Part shown: in pieces, positions 20,493-30,779 of the stretch
How the letters are laid out: each line of letters opens with the position of its first letter
Position numbering within the stretch: the stretch's first letter is position 1
Assembly: GCA_003615045.1 (NCBI GenBank)
Contig: ML014152.1
Location: 62,001 to 126,000 of the forward strand
DNA: 64,000 nucleotides
Source of the DNA: Caulochytrium protostelioides
Lineage: Eukaryota; Chytridiomycota; Caulochytriomycetes; Caulochytriales; Caulochytriaceae
Reading direction: 5' to 3'
Position numbers and translations under genes: made by a program
Notes under the pieces: generated by a model
Told to the model about the DNA's origin: nothing
The model's database searches: none
Seen by the model: only the letters and a program-made list of their open reading frames with translations

Positions 20493-22792
20493 ATTCGGCG
20501 CCGCCCGTATCCTGGTCGCGGCGAGTTCCCTGCGGACCCGCCGCGGTCAGCACCGTGGAGAACGACCGACACGGGCGCCGGGGCCTCAGCCGACGTGCAC
20601 GCGTGCGATGGCAGACCAGGCAGCGGGGCGTGCACTGCGAGGCGGGGTTGAGGGGCGACGGAGCCAGCGATTGGGGGCGGCAACGCGGGGAAGGCCGCCG
20701 AAGGCGCGGTGGAAGGCGGCAGTGGCGGCGTGGGCAGCGGCAGCGGCAGCGGCGGTGCAGCACTCGGCCTCCGCGCTCCCGCTGCTTGCCTAAGGCAATG
20801 CCCTAACGCGATGGTGACAGTCCCGGTGATGTCAGCGCGACCGAAGCAGCGACGAGGCGCAGCTGCCGCAGCGCGGATCTCTCGCGGACAGGGGAAGCTC
20901 GCTGCGCGGCAGGACCCCGGGGTGGCGGGCCGCAGCGGCGAGGGTGTCCGAAGGCGCCAGGCGGGTGGGCTTGGAGGCGGTCGGATGGCCGATGAAACGG
21001 TCGCGGACGCGAACTGCAGGGCCGTGGCGTGCACGGGCCGTCCTCGACACGGCGCGATGGTCGTGTGGCGGTGAGGTGCCTGAGAGCGCTCGCGTCTGTG
21101 GCTTTTCCGGTCGCCGTCACCGCTGCCGCTGCCGTCGCTGACGCCGACGTGTCGTGGAGCGCTGCGGACACGCCTTCGCGGCCGGACGCGTCAGAAGCCC
21201 ACCGAGTGCCGCGTGATGCCTGACGCCGATGGTTGCTGCTGTGATGCTGCGCTGCCTTCGTTGCGAAAAGCCCACGCCGTCCCAGAACGGAAAGGGCGAC
21301 TGTCGGGATGGGTCGTTGACCGTGGAGTGGCGCGGACTAGGCAAGCATGCGTCAACGAAGGTCGTGCCTAGGTGGCGCAGGCATCTGCAGAGTGGGCGCG
21401 AGCGACCGTCGTACCGACGATTCGTACCGACGGCAATGCACCTTCCCTTTTTCATGCAGCGTCGCAAGCGTCGTAGCGCAACGCAACACGATATGACGAG
21501 CGGCGATGCCGACGTCACTCAAACTTTCGACGATGCCGACGATGCGAGAAGGCTCGTGACCTGTGAAAGCAGACAGAAGGAAAGCGCTTATGCAAGACTG
21601 CGCATCCAGTCCGAACGCACGATAATGTCGTCGCCGGCGTGGGCGATGCCCGTGGTTCCACACGCTGCCCCAGACCCTCTCAGTCTTCGTCTTCTTTGGC
21701 CGCCGTGTGCTACCGTCCGCCACGCCCCAGGGTCCGCTAAGGGGTCTCCGGAGGGCGGCCGGGGCCAACGCGATGCCGCAGGAACGCGGCTGAGGAAGGC
21801 GGCGCCCCGGGCACCCGGTGGAACGGGTCGTGCCGAGACCGCGCTCTCGCTCAATCTCCCGATCGGGATGGCCCCGCGCGGACGTCGCCTGCGGTGGCGG
21901 TGGGCCGCACAAGGAAGGCGTATCGACGTATTCCAAGGTGTTCTGGTGGGTTCCGATTGCGGAAACCGTCGTCGCGCGAGAAGGCGACGTGCCACACGTC
22001 CACACACGCGTCCGCAACGCGGCGTGCGCGCTGAGCCGACGGCGGTGGGCGATGACAACGCCGAGGCCAAGACCGGTGCTGGCGCGGCGCGGCGGGCTGA
22101 TGTTGACGCGCTCGCGTTCCAGGACGGCGGCAACTCGCACCGGCTACGCGAATGACGCGCGTCGGTCCCGGGATGGCGGCCTCGCCCGGCAAGATGTCGC
22201 GACGTGTGATTTGAATGAAGATGCCTGCGGCGGTGACGGCGGGTCGACGTCAGAGGAGGGGCAGGGCCGCGTGTCCCGCGCGAACACCGTCGAGCCGGAT
22301 GGCAAGCCGGATGCCGAGCAAGATCGAGGTGGCACGGCGAGTATGCGGAAGGAAGCGCCCGCCAGCGAGGTGGGACACCACGTCGAGACAACCTGCGCGC
22401 CACGGGTGACGTCGTCGCGAGAAGGGCTACGCGCAGACGTCTCCAAAAGCGTGTTGATCAGCAGCGTTCAGCCAATGGACGCCGTGTAAGAAGCACGCCA
22501 GGCAGTGCGCGTGGCGAGGCAGAGGCGGCTGTGATCACCGCGCGTAAACAAAATCAAAAATCAAAAAGAGAAACGAGGTGTCCTGATCGTGACGAAAGTG
22601 GTTCGGGGGGGTCGTGAGTTGGCCAATCGACCCGTGAGTTGGTCAGGCACTCCCAAAAACAAGCGTGCAAACAGGTGGGCAGCCTGAATACGACGCAATG
22701 TAGTAGAACGCGTATCTCTCTGCTTTTCGTGACGCACCGCTTTTTGCTGGTGCCGCAACTCATTTAATGAACCTGTCGGCGATCACGTCGCC

Positions 22793-22799
22793 ATATATA
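22793..22799 (+). promoter_or_regulatory. Orphan TATA-like box in a lower-GC island
   Basis: ATATATA lies 47 bp before a plus-strand ATG at 22846 that opens a 31-codon frame ending at 22941. The spacing suits a TATA promoter with a short leader, but the peptide matches nothing known and the frame could be chance. Confidence 0.3.
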
Positions 22800-25073
22800 C
22801 CTCCCCCCAATCGCATTCCATCGTTCGAGGTGGCAGGTCGACGTCATGGAAGCCGTCCTGATGCGCGGTATCGCGCATCCTGGCATGGTTGTGTGTACCT
22901 CAACTGCGGCGATTGAGGAGCAGAAGCCTGCCGAGCAATAATCCACCAAAATACCACCATCCGGTCTGGCGCTCTTAAGGGGTAGAGAAAAATCATACCA
23001 GATGGCGAAAAAGGAATATCCTCTATTTTTTTCTTGTCCATCGTGCCTGACCGCTGGTCAGGATGGTGGAATCCGATGAATTGTGGCGCGCTGAGGTCTT
23101 GACCTCGAAAGAGAAAAATACGAAAAAAATGTGGCGTTTTCCTTCCATCCATTTCAATGCTGCCGGCGGAAAGCCACGGCGCCCGTTGCGTTTTCTCCTT
23201 CTCGTTCATGATTGACGATGGTCGCCGCACCCACATCCACGACGCGAAGAAAAGCGGCCCTATGGTCAAGCCGACGATCGGCTATGAAAATTCGTTGTCA
23301 TAGAGCGTCGACCGGAGCGGAGTTATTCCGTTTCGCCTTGTGCAGATGCCAGGGTCGTGAGGGATACCATCGATATTCGAACCCATCGAAAAGGTATCAT
23401 CGCCCTTTCAATGCGTGAGAACTCACCCGTGGCCCGGCGGGGGCTTCCACACCAGCCGCGCCTCTCGTCTGCGATGAGTATGTCACTGGGCTGCCACATC
23501 CCGTGAGATTCTGATGCGTCGCGATGTCTTCCAGAGCAGGGCAAGGCATCAGCCGTCTGGCTGGTCCTGCTCATTTTTCACATACAAAAAGCTTCTTAAC
23601 CTGCTTAGACTGCTTTTTTTGTTTCGGTCGTCACGGCCGCCTTCCACACGGTCGATGCGCATGTCGCGACGCGCGGCCGTTCACGTCAGCGCATCGCGTG
23701 ACCCCTTCGTGAAAGCGCAGCCCAGACGTGGAGTGGATCCTTTTGACGGCCCTCAGGGCACGATGTCGCCGTCGTCTGGAAAGGGATGAACCACGCGGTT
23801 CATGGCGCGGCGCCGATACGTCGGCTGACGTGGGCTGTGCGCCGTGAAACGGCAGACCCACGCGGGCACGGAGGCAGCGGATCATCGTCGACAGCACGAC
23901 GAAGGCGGCGCCTTCCCCTTCCCGTGCGGGGCTTCATCCTGAAAAACGCAATGCGCTGCGACGGCGTTTCCATGGCGTCGACGACGGCCAACGGGGCCAA
24001 CGCCCCGCTCCGCTCTATGCACTTAACATAGCTTCCGAACCTGCTGGGGGGCGGCCACCATCGCGTGGGTCTGAATCATCGTCACGACGCTGGTGAACGG
24101 CGTCGGCGACGGTCGCGACGAAGCGTCTCATGTCTCAGATGCAGCCCGTCGCGACGCCGGCGGCAACGTGGGCTCGCCGCTGATGTCATCCGTCCAGTGC
24201 CTTCTGCCGAGCGGATACGAATACGGCCATACGCTCGCCCACGCGTGGGCATCCGCGACCGCCGCTCGTGGGGAAAGTCGCCAGCAGGCGCGCTGATGGC
24301 GGCGGCATCCGCAGCAGGTAAGGCGACATCGATGGCGCCATTTTCCATCCCCCTTCGCGCCGCATCGTGCTGAGTGGCCGCCACTTCGCCATCTTTTCTC
24401 TTGACGCATCGGACCGTGGGACCCACGACGGGTCGGGAAAGGGCGGGCTGGACGTCCATCACCACGCGTCTGGCGGCCTTCCGCTGGGGTTCGCCGCCGC
24501 CGCTGGATGTCCGCCGCTGGATGTCCGGGGCCTTCACTAGCGTGGCCCAGGCGGCCCGTCGTCGGCGCTATGGGTCTGGCAGCGACCGCTTCCCGAGTCC
24601 TGCACCGGTCACGACGGTCCAGCCTCCCGCGAGTCACGCAGCAGCCACGGCGACGCCGAGCCCATCGCGATCGCGGCGTTTGCGAGTGGGTCGACGGGCC
24701 GCGGCCGCGGCATGGCGTTTCAGCGTACGCGCCGCCGGGAACGCCCAAGCAGCGGCCCTGTGCCTGGCCAAGCCCTCTTCCGCTCCGTCGCAAGGCGGGC
24801 GGAGCGGCCGGCAAGGCGAGGCGAGCATCCCCCCGCGGCTGGCCGACCCGACAAGCGGTGGCGCGGGCCACACAGTTGCTGATGGCCCGCGGGCACGGAC
24901 GCCGGCCAAACAATAACACCATCGGTATAGCAGCCCGTCGCCATCGTCGTCGTCGCCATCGTCTGCACGAAAATCCCCCCCAAACGGTGGGTGCCCATGA
25001 AACAGGGCGACAGGGCGTGCAGCCGTCCAGAATGCGCAGCATGGCACGGCCGCCTACGGCGATGCGCGGCGAC

Positions 25074-25081
25074 TATATATA
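25074..25081. promoter_or_regulatory. Orphan TATA-like box
   Basis: TATATATA, with an ATG 32 bp away on the minus strand (25042) and one 28 bp away on the plus strand (25109, 14 codons). The minus frame runs 304 codons to 24128 but its third positions are rich in A and T, unlike all accepted genes here, so the box is kept and the frame is not. Confidence 0.3.
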
Positions 25082-27503
25082 CTGCAGACCGCCCCAGCAC
25101 CACGCGTGATGGACGATGGGAGGACACCGAAAAAAGGAAGAAGAACTGGCGGGTGACTGGAAACCGAGAATTCAGGCCTAACGCGCTCTTCATGGGACAG
25201 TTGGCCCGACCTGGACCATTCATACGACGAGAGTTCTAGACGCACGCCAACTAAAAAGCAAGGATCCGCTTCCGATAACGACGGGCAGCGCTTGTGCCCA
25301 TCAGCCATTGGCCCCATCCAATATCCGCTCGATCCCTGATCGCATCCATTTTCAGAGGGCCCAGACCATCGGCGCCCCCTCCTTTGAATTCACCTCGACA
25401 TCGATATCGGCATCGACGACGCACGTGATCTCGCCCACCTGTTGCTTCACCCCGGAACCCCTGATATCCCAGACATTGCCACATCTTCTGGCCGCTTCCT
25501 GCTAATCCTCGGAAAAGGCATCGAAGGATACACTGATATCGTTTTGCAGGGACCAGAGCGTCGCCCCGCCTAATCGGTCAGCGACCGATCCCACCGCGGT
25601 TCCATCCATTCGTACGGCAACATCGGGCAAGCAACAAACGAACACCATCAACAAGACCCGCTTCTTACTGCGATCTCCCGAACGCCGCTGCCGCTTGCTC
25701 GACCACGACCCCACGTGGACTAGACGTCGGCGACCTCATCCATCTTCGGCCGCTGCGTCGTCATTGACCCCACGCCGTGCGCCGCACAGTTCCCTTCCGG
25801 CCCCCCTTTTGTCGATCATACGCAACCGCTACCCGTAAGTCCCTTTCGTCGTCTTTCTGTCCGCCTGCACGCAGCCCCGCGCTGCCTCTCCTACGTCGCG
25901 CCGACCGGCATCAAGCCCTTCGGTGGCGACTCGCACCCCCGGTATCCCGCACCCGCCGCAGCTCCGCATTCACTTGCTGTGACTCCCGCCAGGGCTCCCG
26001 CTGCCGCTTCCGCCTCTGCCCAGACCCCTGGCCGGGGAAAGCACGCCATCGCGACTCGCGACGGACGTCACATCGCCATGTTGTCCGCGTCATGCTGCGA
26101 CGACGCCGTGCGGTGCTTCGGGTGCCATGGGTCGGCCCGTCCCGTCGCCCGTCGCCCCGTGACGCCGCTGTCTCTGGCCCGAGTCTGCGGGGAAGTCTGT
26201 CGCTGCCGTGACCCCAACTGCGGCACCCGCGGTGTCGCGCTCCGTGACCGGCAGCGGCTTCCCGTCGCGGCGGTCGCTATTGGGCACCGTCATGGATGCT
26301 TCCCGTCGCGTCATGGATGCTTCTGATGCACTCACGTCTCGCGCGTGGCGGGCATTGGCTCTCCTGGCAGGTGGCATGGCGGGCACGGCCCCATCTCGCC
26401 TCATTCGAATTTTCAGCCGAACGTGAAGGAGAAGGCCCCTGGTCCGTCATGCGCAGCGCTGCCGGCCTGTGTGCATGGAAGAAGCCATCCTCGGGCCGAC
26501 CACTCGGAAACGTCACTGACCCGCATTTTTTCCTTTTTTTTCGTTTCCTATTTTTTCTGACTGATGTAGGACTGGCTCCTTTTTGCCCTCGCGTCCCTGT
26601 GGTGAAGCGCCCGCTTGGGACTCGAACGTCTGCCTGGCGCTGCCGTCTTGGCTCGTCGGGCGTAGCGCCCGTGGCCGAGGCCAGCGGACGGTCGGCGGTG
26701 CGTGGGCCAGGCGCGGAAGGTCGGTGCTGAGCGCCGGCGCCCGGCGACCCCACTCGCCGCCGCCTCCGACGTCTCTTACGGGCCTGCCGAACGCGAGGCT
26801 CGCAGCCGCCCCAGGGTCGGCCGTCGTTGTCGTGTGATGCCGCGGGCGGCGCCGGCGGGGCACGGCGTCGTGTGAGCGCGCGCTTTGAAACCGGGCACGC
26901 CTTCCGTCGTCGCACAGAGCTGTGCGCCGGCCGGCCACGCGCCGTCTCTCGTCGCGGGGCGGCCGCTCGGTTCGCGGAGGCTCCGAACGCTCTCAGGCTG
27001 TGAGCGGCGTGCATCGGCGTATCAGCGCATCGGCTCGCTTGCAGGCACCTGGCTGCCCGCGTCTGGCTCGTCGCTGCGGCCGCGTATGAAATCGTGCGCA
27101 GGACCTCGTCCCAGGCATGGCATGAGACGCTCGTCACAGTCTGGAATCCTTTCTGCCAGTACGAGCGTGTGGGACGCCGTGGTGACCCACGGCGGAGACC
27201 GAGCACGGCGTGCCACGATAGCGCATCTGCCATAGCCATTCGCCACCCGCCTTGAAGCATCACCACCTGTCGCTGACACATCTGTCGCCTTGCACGCACC
27301 TGCGCTTGCTCCGACGCCTCATTCCTGGATCCCCGCTCCCAGCGTCCCACGTGGTACCGCGTCTCTGCTCGCCAACAAACGAAGCGAAAGCGACGACCGA
27401 CGGCGGAGTTCCCGGCCTCCTGCTGATCGCCACCGTCGCCCCCCTGGCCCCGGCCCTGCGCCGCCGCCGCGCCGCCCCTCTCTGACGGGCGGCAGGCCAC
27501 AGC

Positions 27504-29903
27504 ATGACGATGGCGTCCCCTGCGCCGCGCCCGCCGCGGGACCTGTCGCCGCTCGCGCCGATCGAGCGCACGGCGTCGCCGTCTGCCGCATCCACTCCGT
27601 CCGTGGCGGCCGCGGCCGTCTGCTCCCCGTGGCGGTCCAGCAGCGCCACGGTCGCCTCCGACGCGTATACCCTCGTCGACTCGGATATCGAGCTCCCGGC
27701 CGCCCATGACCACCCCGTTCACGCGCTGCCGTCGTCGTCGTCGTCGTCGCCACCGCCGCCGCTGCCTCACGCCGCGCTGAGGAAGGGCCGAGCTGCAGCC
27801 ATGGCGGCTTCTGCCGTGGCCTGCAAGCCGGTGCCGGACGCGACGGCCTCGCGGGATCTGGCGAGTCCGAACATCAAATCGCTGCCGGCGCTGCCATCGA
27901 AAGTCTCGGCGTTGACCGATGCCGAGGCCGAGCATGACGGCGCAGACGGCGGGCTCTCGGACACGAGCGCCGTAGACGCGGCGCCGTCGGCCGCGTCGGC
28001 GCCCGGTCGGCCGCCGTGCCCCACGCACGCCGCGCTGCGGCGGATCCGGCATTGGGTGTTCGGGTACGGCAGCTTGATCCATCCGCTGTCGCGCGAGTAC
28101 ACGCTGCGCACGCCGCCCCTGCCCGAAGCCGCCGGCGTCCCGCACCTGCCGTCTGTGCCGGCCACCGTCGCCTTGCCACACCCGGGCACCCCCGATCTCG
28201 ACGACGCAACGGTGACGACCACGAGCGTCACGACCCGCGAAATGACGACGACGGCGACGGCGACGGCGACGGCGCGGCCCGCGAGGGGCCACGGCGTCGC
28301 GGTGGCCACAGCGTCGCTGCGCACCGTCCAGACGACGACGCAGCAGATCATGGGCGGCATCGTCCGCCGCTGGAACTACAACTGCCGCAACCACTACACT
28401 GCCGTCGGCGTCACCGAAGCGCAGTCGAGTCTCGTGTCCACGTCCTCGATCGACGTCACGACCGAGACCGAGACCAAGACGACGACGCATGCGGCGCCGT
28501 CCGCGTCCTCGTCGGCGCCCGACTCGAATTTCTACCGCCACTCCCGCGGCGTCAGCGGCGTTCTCATTCCGCTCTGGGATGCCGATACTTTTGTGCCATC
28601 GTCGCCGTTGGCCGACGCGGCCGCGGGCCTCGACCTCGACGTCGCCGCCACCCGCGCCGCCGCTCAGGACGCAGCCGCTGCCGCTGCCCCCACGACGCTG
28701 ACGACCACCGCCGACAACGCGGCGTCAGCATCGATCCCGGCGCAGATGGCGCGGCTCGACGCCCGCGAAGCCGCATACTGCCGCCGCGCCGTCCGCCACG
28801 CGTGCATCGCGCCCATCCCCGTCACCGACTGCCCCGGGTTCGCGCGCGCCGCGCCGTCCCTCGATCTCCAGCACGTGCTCCATCCGGACGCCGTCGTTTG
28901 GACCTACGTGTGCAGCGCCGACGCCGGCCGCCGCGGCGCGGGCCGCGCCACCCTCAACGGCAGCACCGGCTGCGACGACGACGAGGCGCAGGGCATCTTT
29001 GTGCCCCAGCCGCTGCCGCCGCACCAGGACATCCCGCACCGCTTCTACCCCAACGTGACGCTGCCGCCGCCGCCGTCCGCCGCCGCCGCCGCGGCCGTCA
29101 CGGCCACGGCCACGGCCACGGCCACGGCCGCCGCCGCTGCGGCTGCGGCGGCTGCCACCGCGTCGCTGCCGAGCCCTGCCGCCTCGGCCCACGCGGCCAC
29201 GTACGCCGCCGATGCCGCGCGGTCGAGCGACGCTGTGTTGCAAACCCCACGGCCGTGCTATAGCCGCGGCGTGACGACGCCGCCGCCGCCGACGTCGGCG
29301 ACCTCACCGTCCATGAACGTCGCGGCGCTCCCGCCCGCGGTGCAGGCGGCGCTGGTGCCCGAGACGGGCGCGCACTCGCCGACGCCGCGCTGCCCGATCC
29401 CGCAGTCGTACATCGACGCGATCCTGATCGGATGCCTCGTCGGCGGCAACCGCCTACCCCTCGACAAGGACTCGCTGCCGCAGCGCGCGGCGTTCCCGAC
29501 GGCGGCGGCCTACACGGCGGCCGTCGGCGCTGCGCTGCGCCCGCGCCTCAACACGACCTTCGCGCGCCGCTTTATCCGCGAGACCTGCGGCTGGGTCGTC
29601 TCCTCGACCGAAGTCAACTGGATCGACGACCGCCTGGCGCCGCCAGGCGTCCGCCGCATGGCCTGCCTGCGGGTGCCCATCACGCGCTCGTGCGCCGCGG
29701 CGGCGTCGCCGTCCGCGCCGCCGTCCGACGCCGCCGCCGCCGAGATGGACGCCGAGAACGCGACCATCGAGACGGCGATGCGCATTATCATCGACGAGAT
29801 CCTGCGGCAGGAGCTGCCGTTCGCCTTCTCGCGCCGGCGGCCCTGGGACGCCGCGCACGACGCGCTCGCGCCGTCCGCGCCGTGCCCTGCGTCCACCGCC
29901 TAG
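27504..29903 (+). CDS. Gamma-glutamylcyclotransferase-like (GGCT/AIG2 fold) protein with long insertions
   Basis: 799 codons, ATG 27504 to TAG. Residues 1-180 are Ser/Ala/Pro-rich and look disordered. At 184 the fold starts with WVFGYGSLIHPLSREYT, the substrate-loop signature of the gamma-glutamylcyclotransferase-like family (FGYGSL). GGIVRRWNYNCRNHYTAVGV and RGVSGVLIPLWD follow, matching the family's later strands (GxxxR..N, GxLF.V). The C-terminal third has PQSYIDAILIGCLVGG, FARRFIRETCGWV and WIDDRLAPPG, typical of a ChaC/AIG2-like eukaryotic subgroup with a helical C-terminal part. Between these blocks are large Thr/Ala/Pro-rich insertions, partly encoded by GCC/ACG repeats (29085-29165), so the domain is spread over about 600 residues. 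It might release 5-oxoproline from gamma-glutamyl peptides; the catalytic Glu could not be placed with confidence, so enzyme activity is unproven. Confidence 0.8.
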   Translation: MTMASPAPRPPRDLSPLAPIERTASPSAASTPSVAAAAVCSPWRSSSATVASDAYTLVDSDIELPAAHDHPVHALPSSSSSSPPPPLPHAALRKGRAAAMAASAVACKPVPDATASRDLASPNIKSLPALPSKVSALTDAEAEHDGADGGLSDTSAVDAAPSAASAPGRPPCPTHAALRRIRHWVFGYGSLIHPLSREYTLRTPPLPEAAGVPHLPSVPATVALPHPGTPDLDDATVTTTSVTTREMTTTATATATARPARGHGVAVATASLRTVQTTTQQIMGGIVRRWNYNCRNHYTAVGVTEAQSSLVSTSSIDVTTETETKTTTHAAPSASSSAPDSNFYRHSRGVSGVLIPLWDADTFVPSSPLADAAAGLDLDVAATRAAAQDAAAAAAPTTLTTTADNAASASIPAQMARLDAREAAYCRRAVRHACIAPIPVTDCPGFARAAPSLDLQHVLHPDAVVWTYVCSADAGRRGAGRATLNGSTGCDDDEAQGIFVPQPLPPHQDIPHRFYPNVTLPPPPSAAAAAAVTATATATATAAAAAAAAAATASLPSPAASAHAATYAADAARSSDAVLQTPRPCYSRGVTTPPPPTSATSPSMNVAALPPAVQAALVPETGAHSPTPRCPIPQSYIDAILIGCLVGGNRLPLDKDSLPQRAAFPTAAAYTAAVGAALRPRLNTTFARRFIRETCGWVVSSTEVNWIDDRLAPPGVRRMACLRVPITRSCAAAASPSAPPSDAAAAEMDAENATIETAMRIIIDEILRQELPFAFSRRRPWDAAHDALAPSAPCPASTA

Positions 29904-30154
29904 TGGTTTGGCGCGGACGTCCCGTCGCCGCCACGCCCGTTTTCTGTCGGCGCGTCGCCGCCGCGACTGAAGCTCCCGGTCCCGCACACCCCGTGCTGGC
30001 TCTCTCCCGGTTGAGCTCTTCTGCCCCTCTTTTTTTGTTTTCACCCGTTTCTAACGTTTTTTTTATTATTATTGTTATTCGAGCTTCCTTGACGTGGTTT
30101 CGACGGTTCTTCGGATGAGCCCTCGGATCATCGCGCTGGACGTCGTCTTGGATG
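29904..30154. other. Convergent 3' spacer with T-rich tract
   Basis: Separates two converging genes. A T-rich run at about 30027-30080 is the probable transcript end of the plus-strand gene. Confidence 0.5.
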
Positions 30155-30744
30155 CTACATGGCATGGCTCGCCGGCGCGTCGCCCGCGGGCTCCGCCGAC
30201 GGCGGCGGGGCAGTCGTCCCGTCGGCGGGGCCTGCCGTCAGCAGCTGCAGCGCTTTCATGCGCGGCCGGGTGCGCGGCGACGGACGCCGCGCCGCGGCGG
30301 GCGCCGGGAACGGGAACGCGCGGCCCGACGGCCGGCGGTGGCGCGAGCCTGGAGCGGCGTCCGCGCCGGGCCGCATCCCGAACGCTTCGTCGAGCTCGTG
30401 GCCCCCCGCGTCCGCCGCCTCCGGCGCGAGCCCGGGCTCGGGGGCATGCAGCGCGGCGTCGATCGCGGCGTCGATTGCGGCGGCGTCGTCGACGGGACTG
30501 CCCGCGGCTTCGGCGGCGGCTTCGGCGGCGGCGTCCTCGGCCAGGGCGCGGGCGTCGTCGCTGTGGGCCGGGCGCAGCGAGGGCCGCCGCGAGAGCCGCA
30601 GCGAGTGGCGGTAGGCGCGGACCTGCGCGGGCGTCGGCACCACGACCGGCTCCTGCCGCGCTTGCGCGCGCTGTGCGAGCAACGTCCGGAGTTCGTTGAG
30701 GGATTCCTCGTCAACGTCCTGCTCGTCGTCATCGCCGTCGTCGC

Positions 30745-30779
<35 letters not shown>

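Larger units (their letters stand above)
18517..27503. other. Nine-kilobase region without a recognisable gene
   Basis: No reading frame on either strand shows both the GC3 bias of the neighbouring genes and any family resemblance. Contents seen: GTC repeats at 19491-19538, a GCTGCG repeat at 20455-20492, TATA-like boxes at 19788-19795, 22793-22799 and 25074-25081, a lower-GC island from about 22540 to 23620, and a canonical-looking donor ACCC|GTAAGT near 25831. It must include the promoters of the GH26 gene (left) and of the cyclotransferase-like gene (right). Non-coding transcripts, intron-rich short-exon genes or decayed DNA are all possible. Confidence 0.45.

Noticed and set aside
22846-22941. 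31-codon frame after a TATA box
   Set aside because: Too short to judge and without recognisable sequence; mentioned only as part of the lower-GC island.
24128-25042. Minus-strand 304-codon frame with ATG 32 bp from a TATA box
   Set aside because: Third codon positions rich in A and T and Arg/Cys/Trp-rich product, unlike all accepted genes; kept only as an orphan TATA observation.
26595-26650. tRNA B-box-like sequence on the minus strand (CGTTCGAGTCC)
   Set aside because: The flanking bases do not form a T stem, and no acceptor or anticodon stem can be drawn.
26277-28541. Minus-strand open frame of 754 codons
   Set aside because: Half of it is antisense to the cyclotransferase-like gene, with Arg-rich translation; no codon bias of its own in the remainder.
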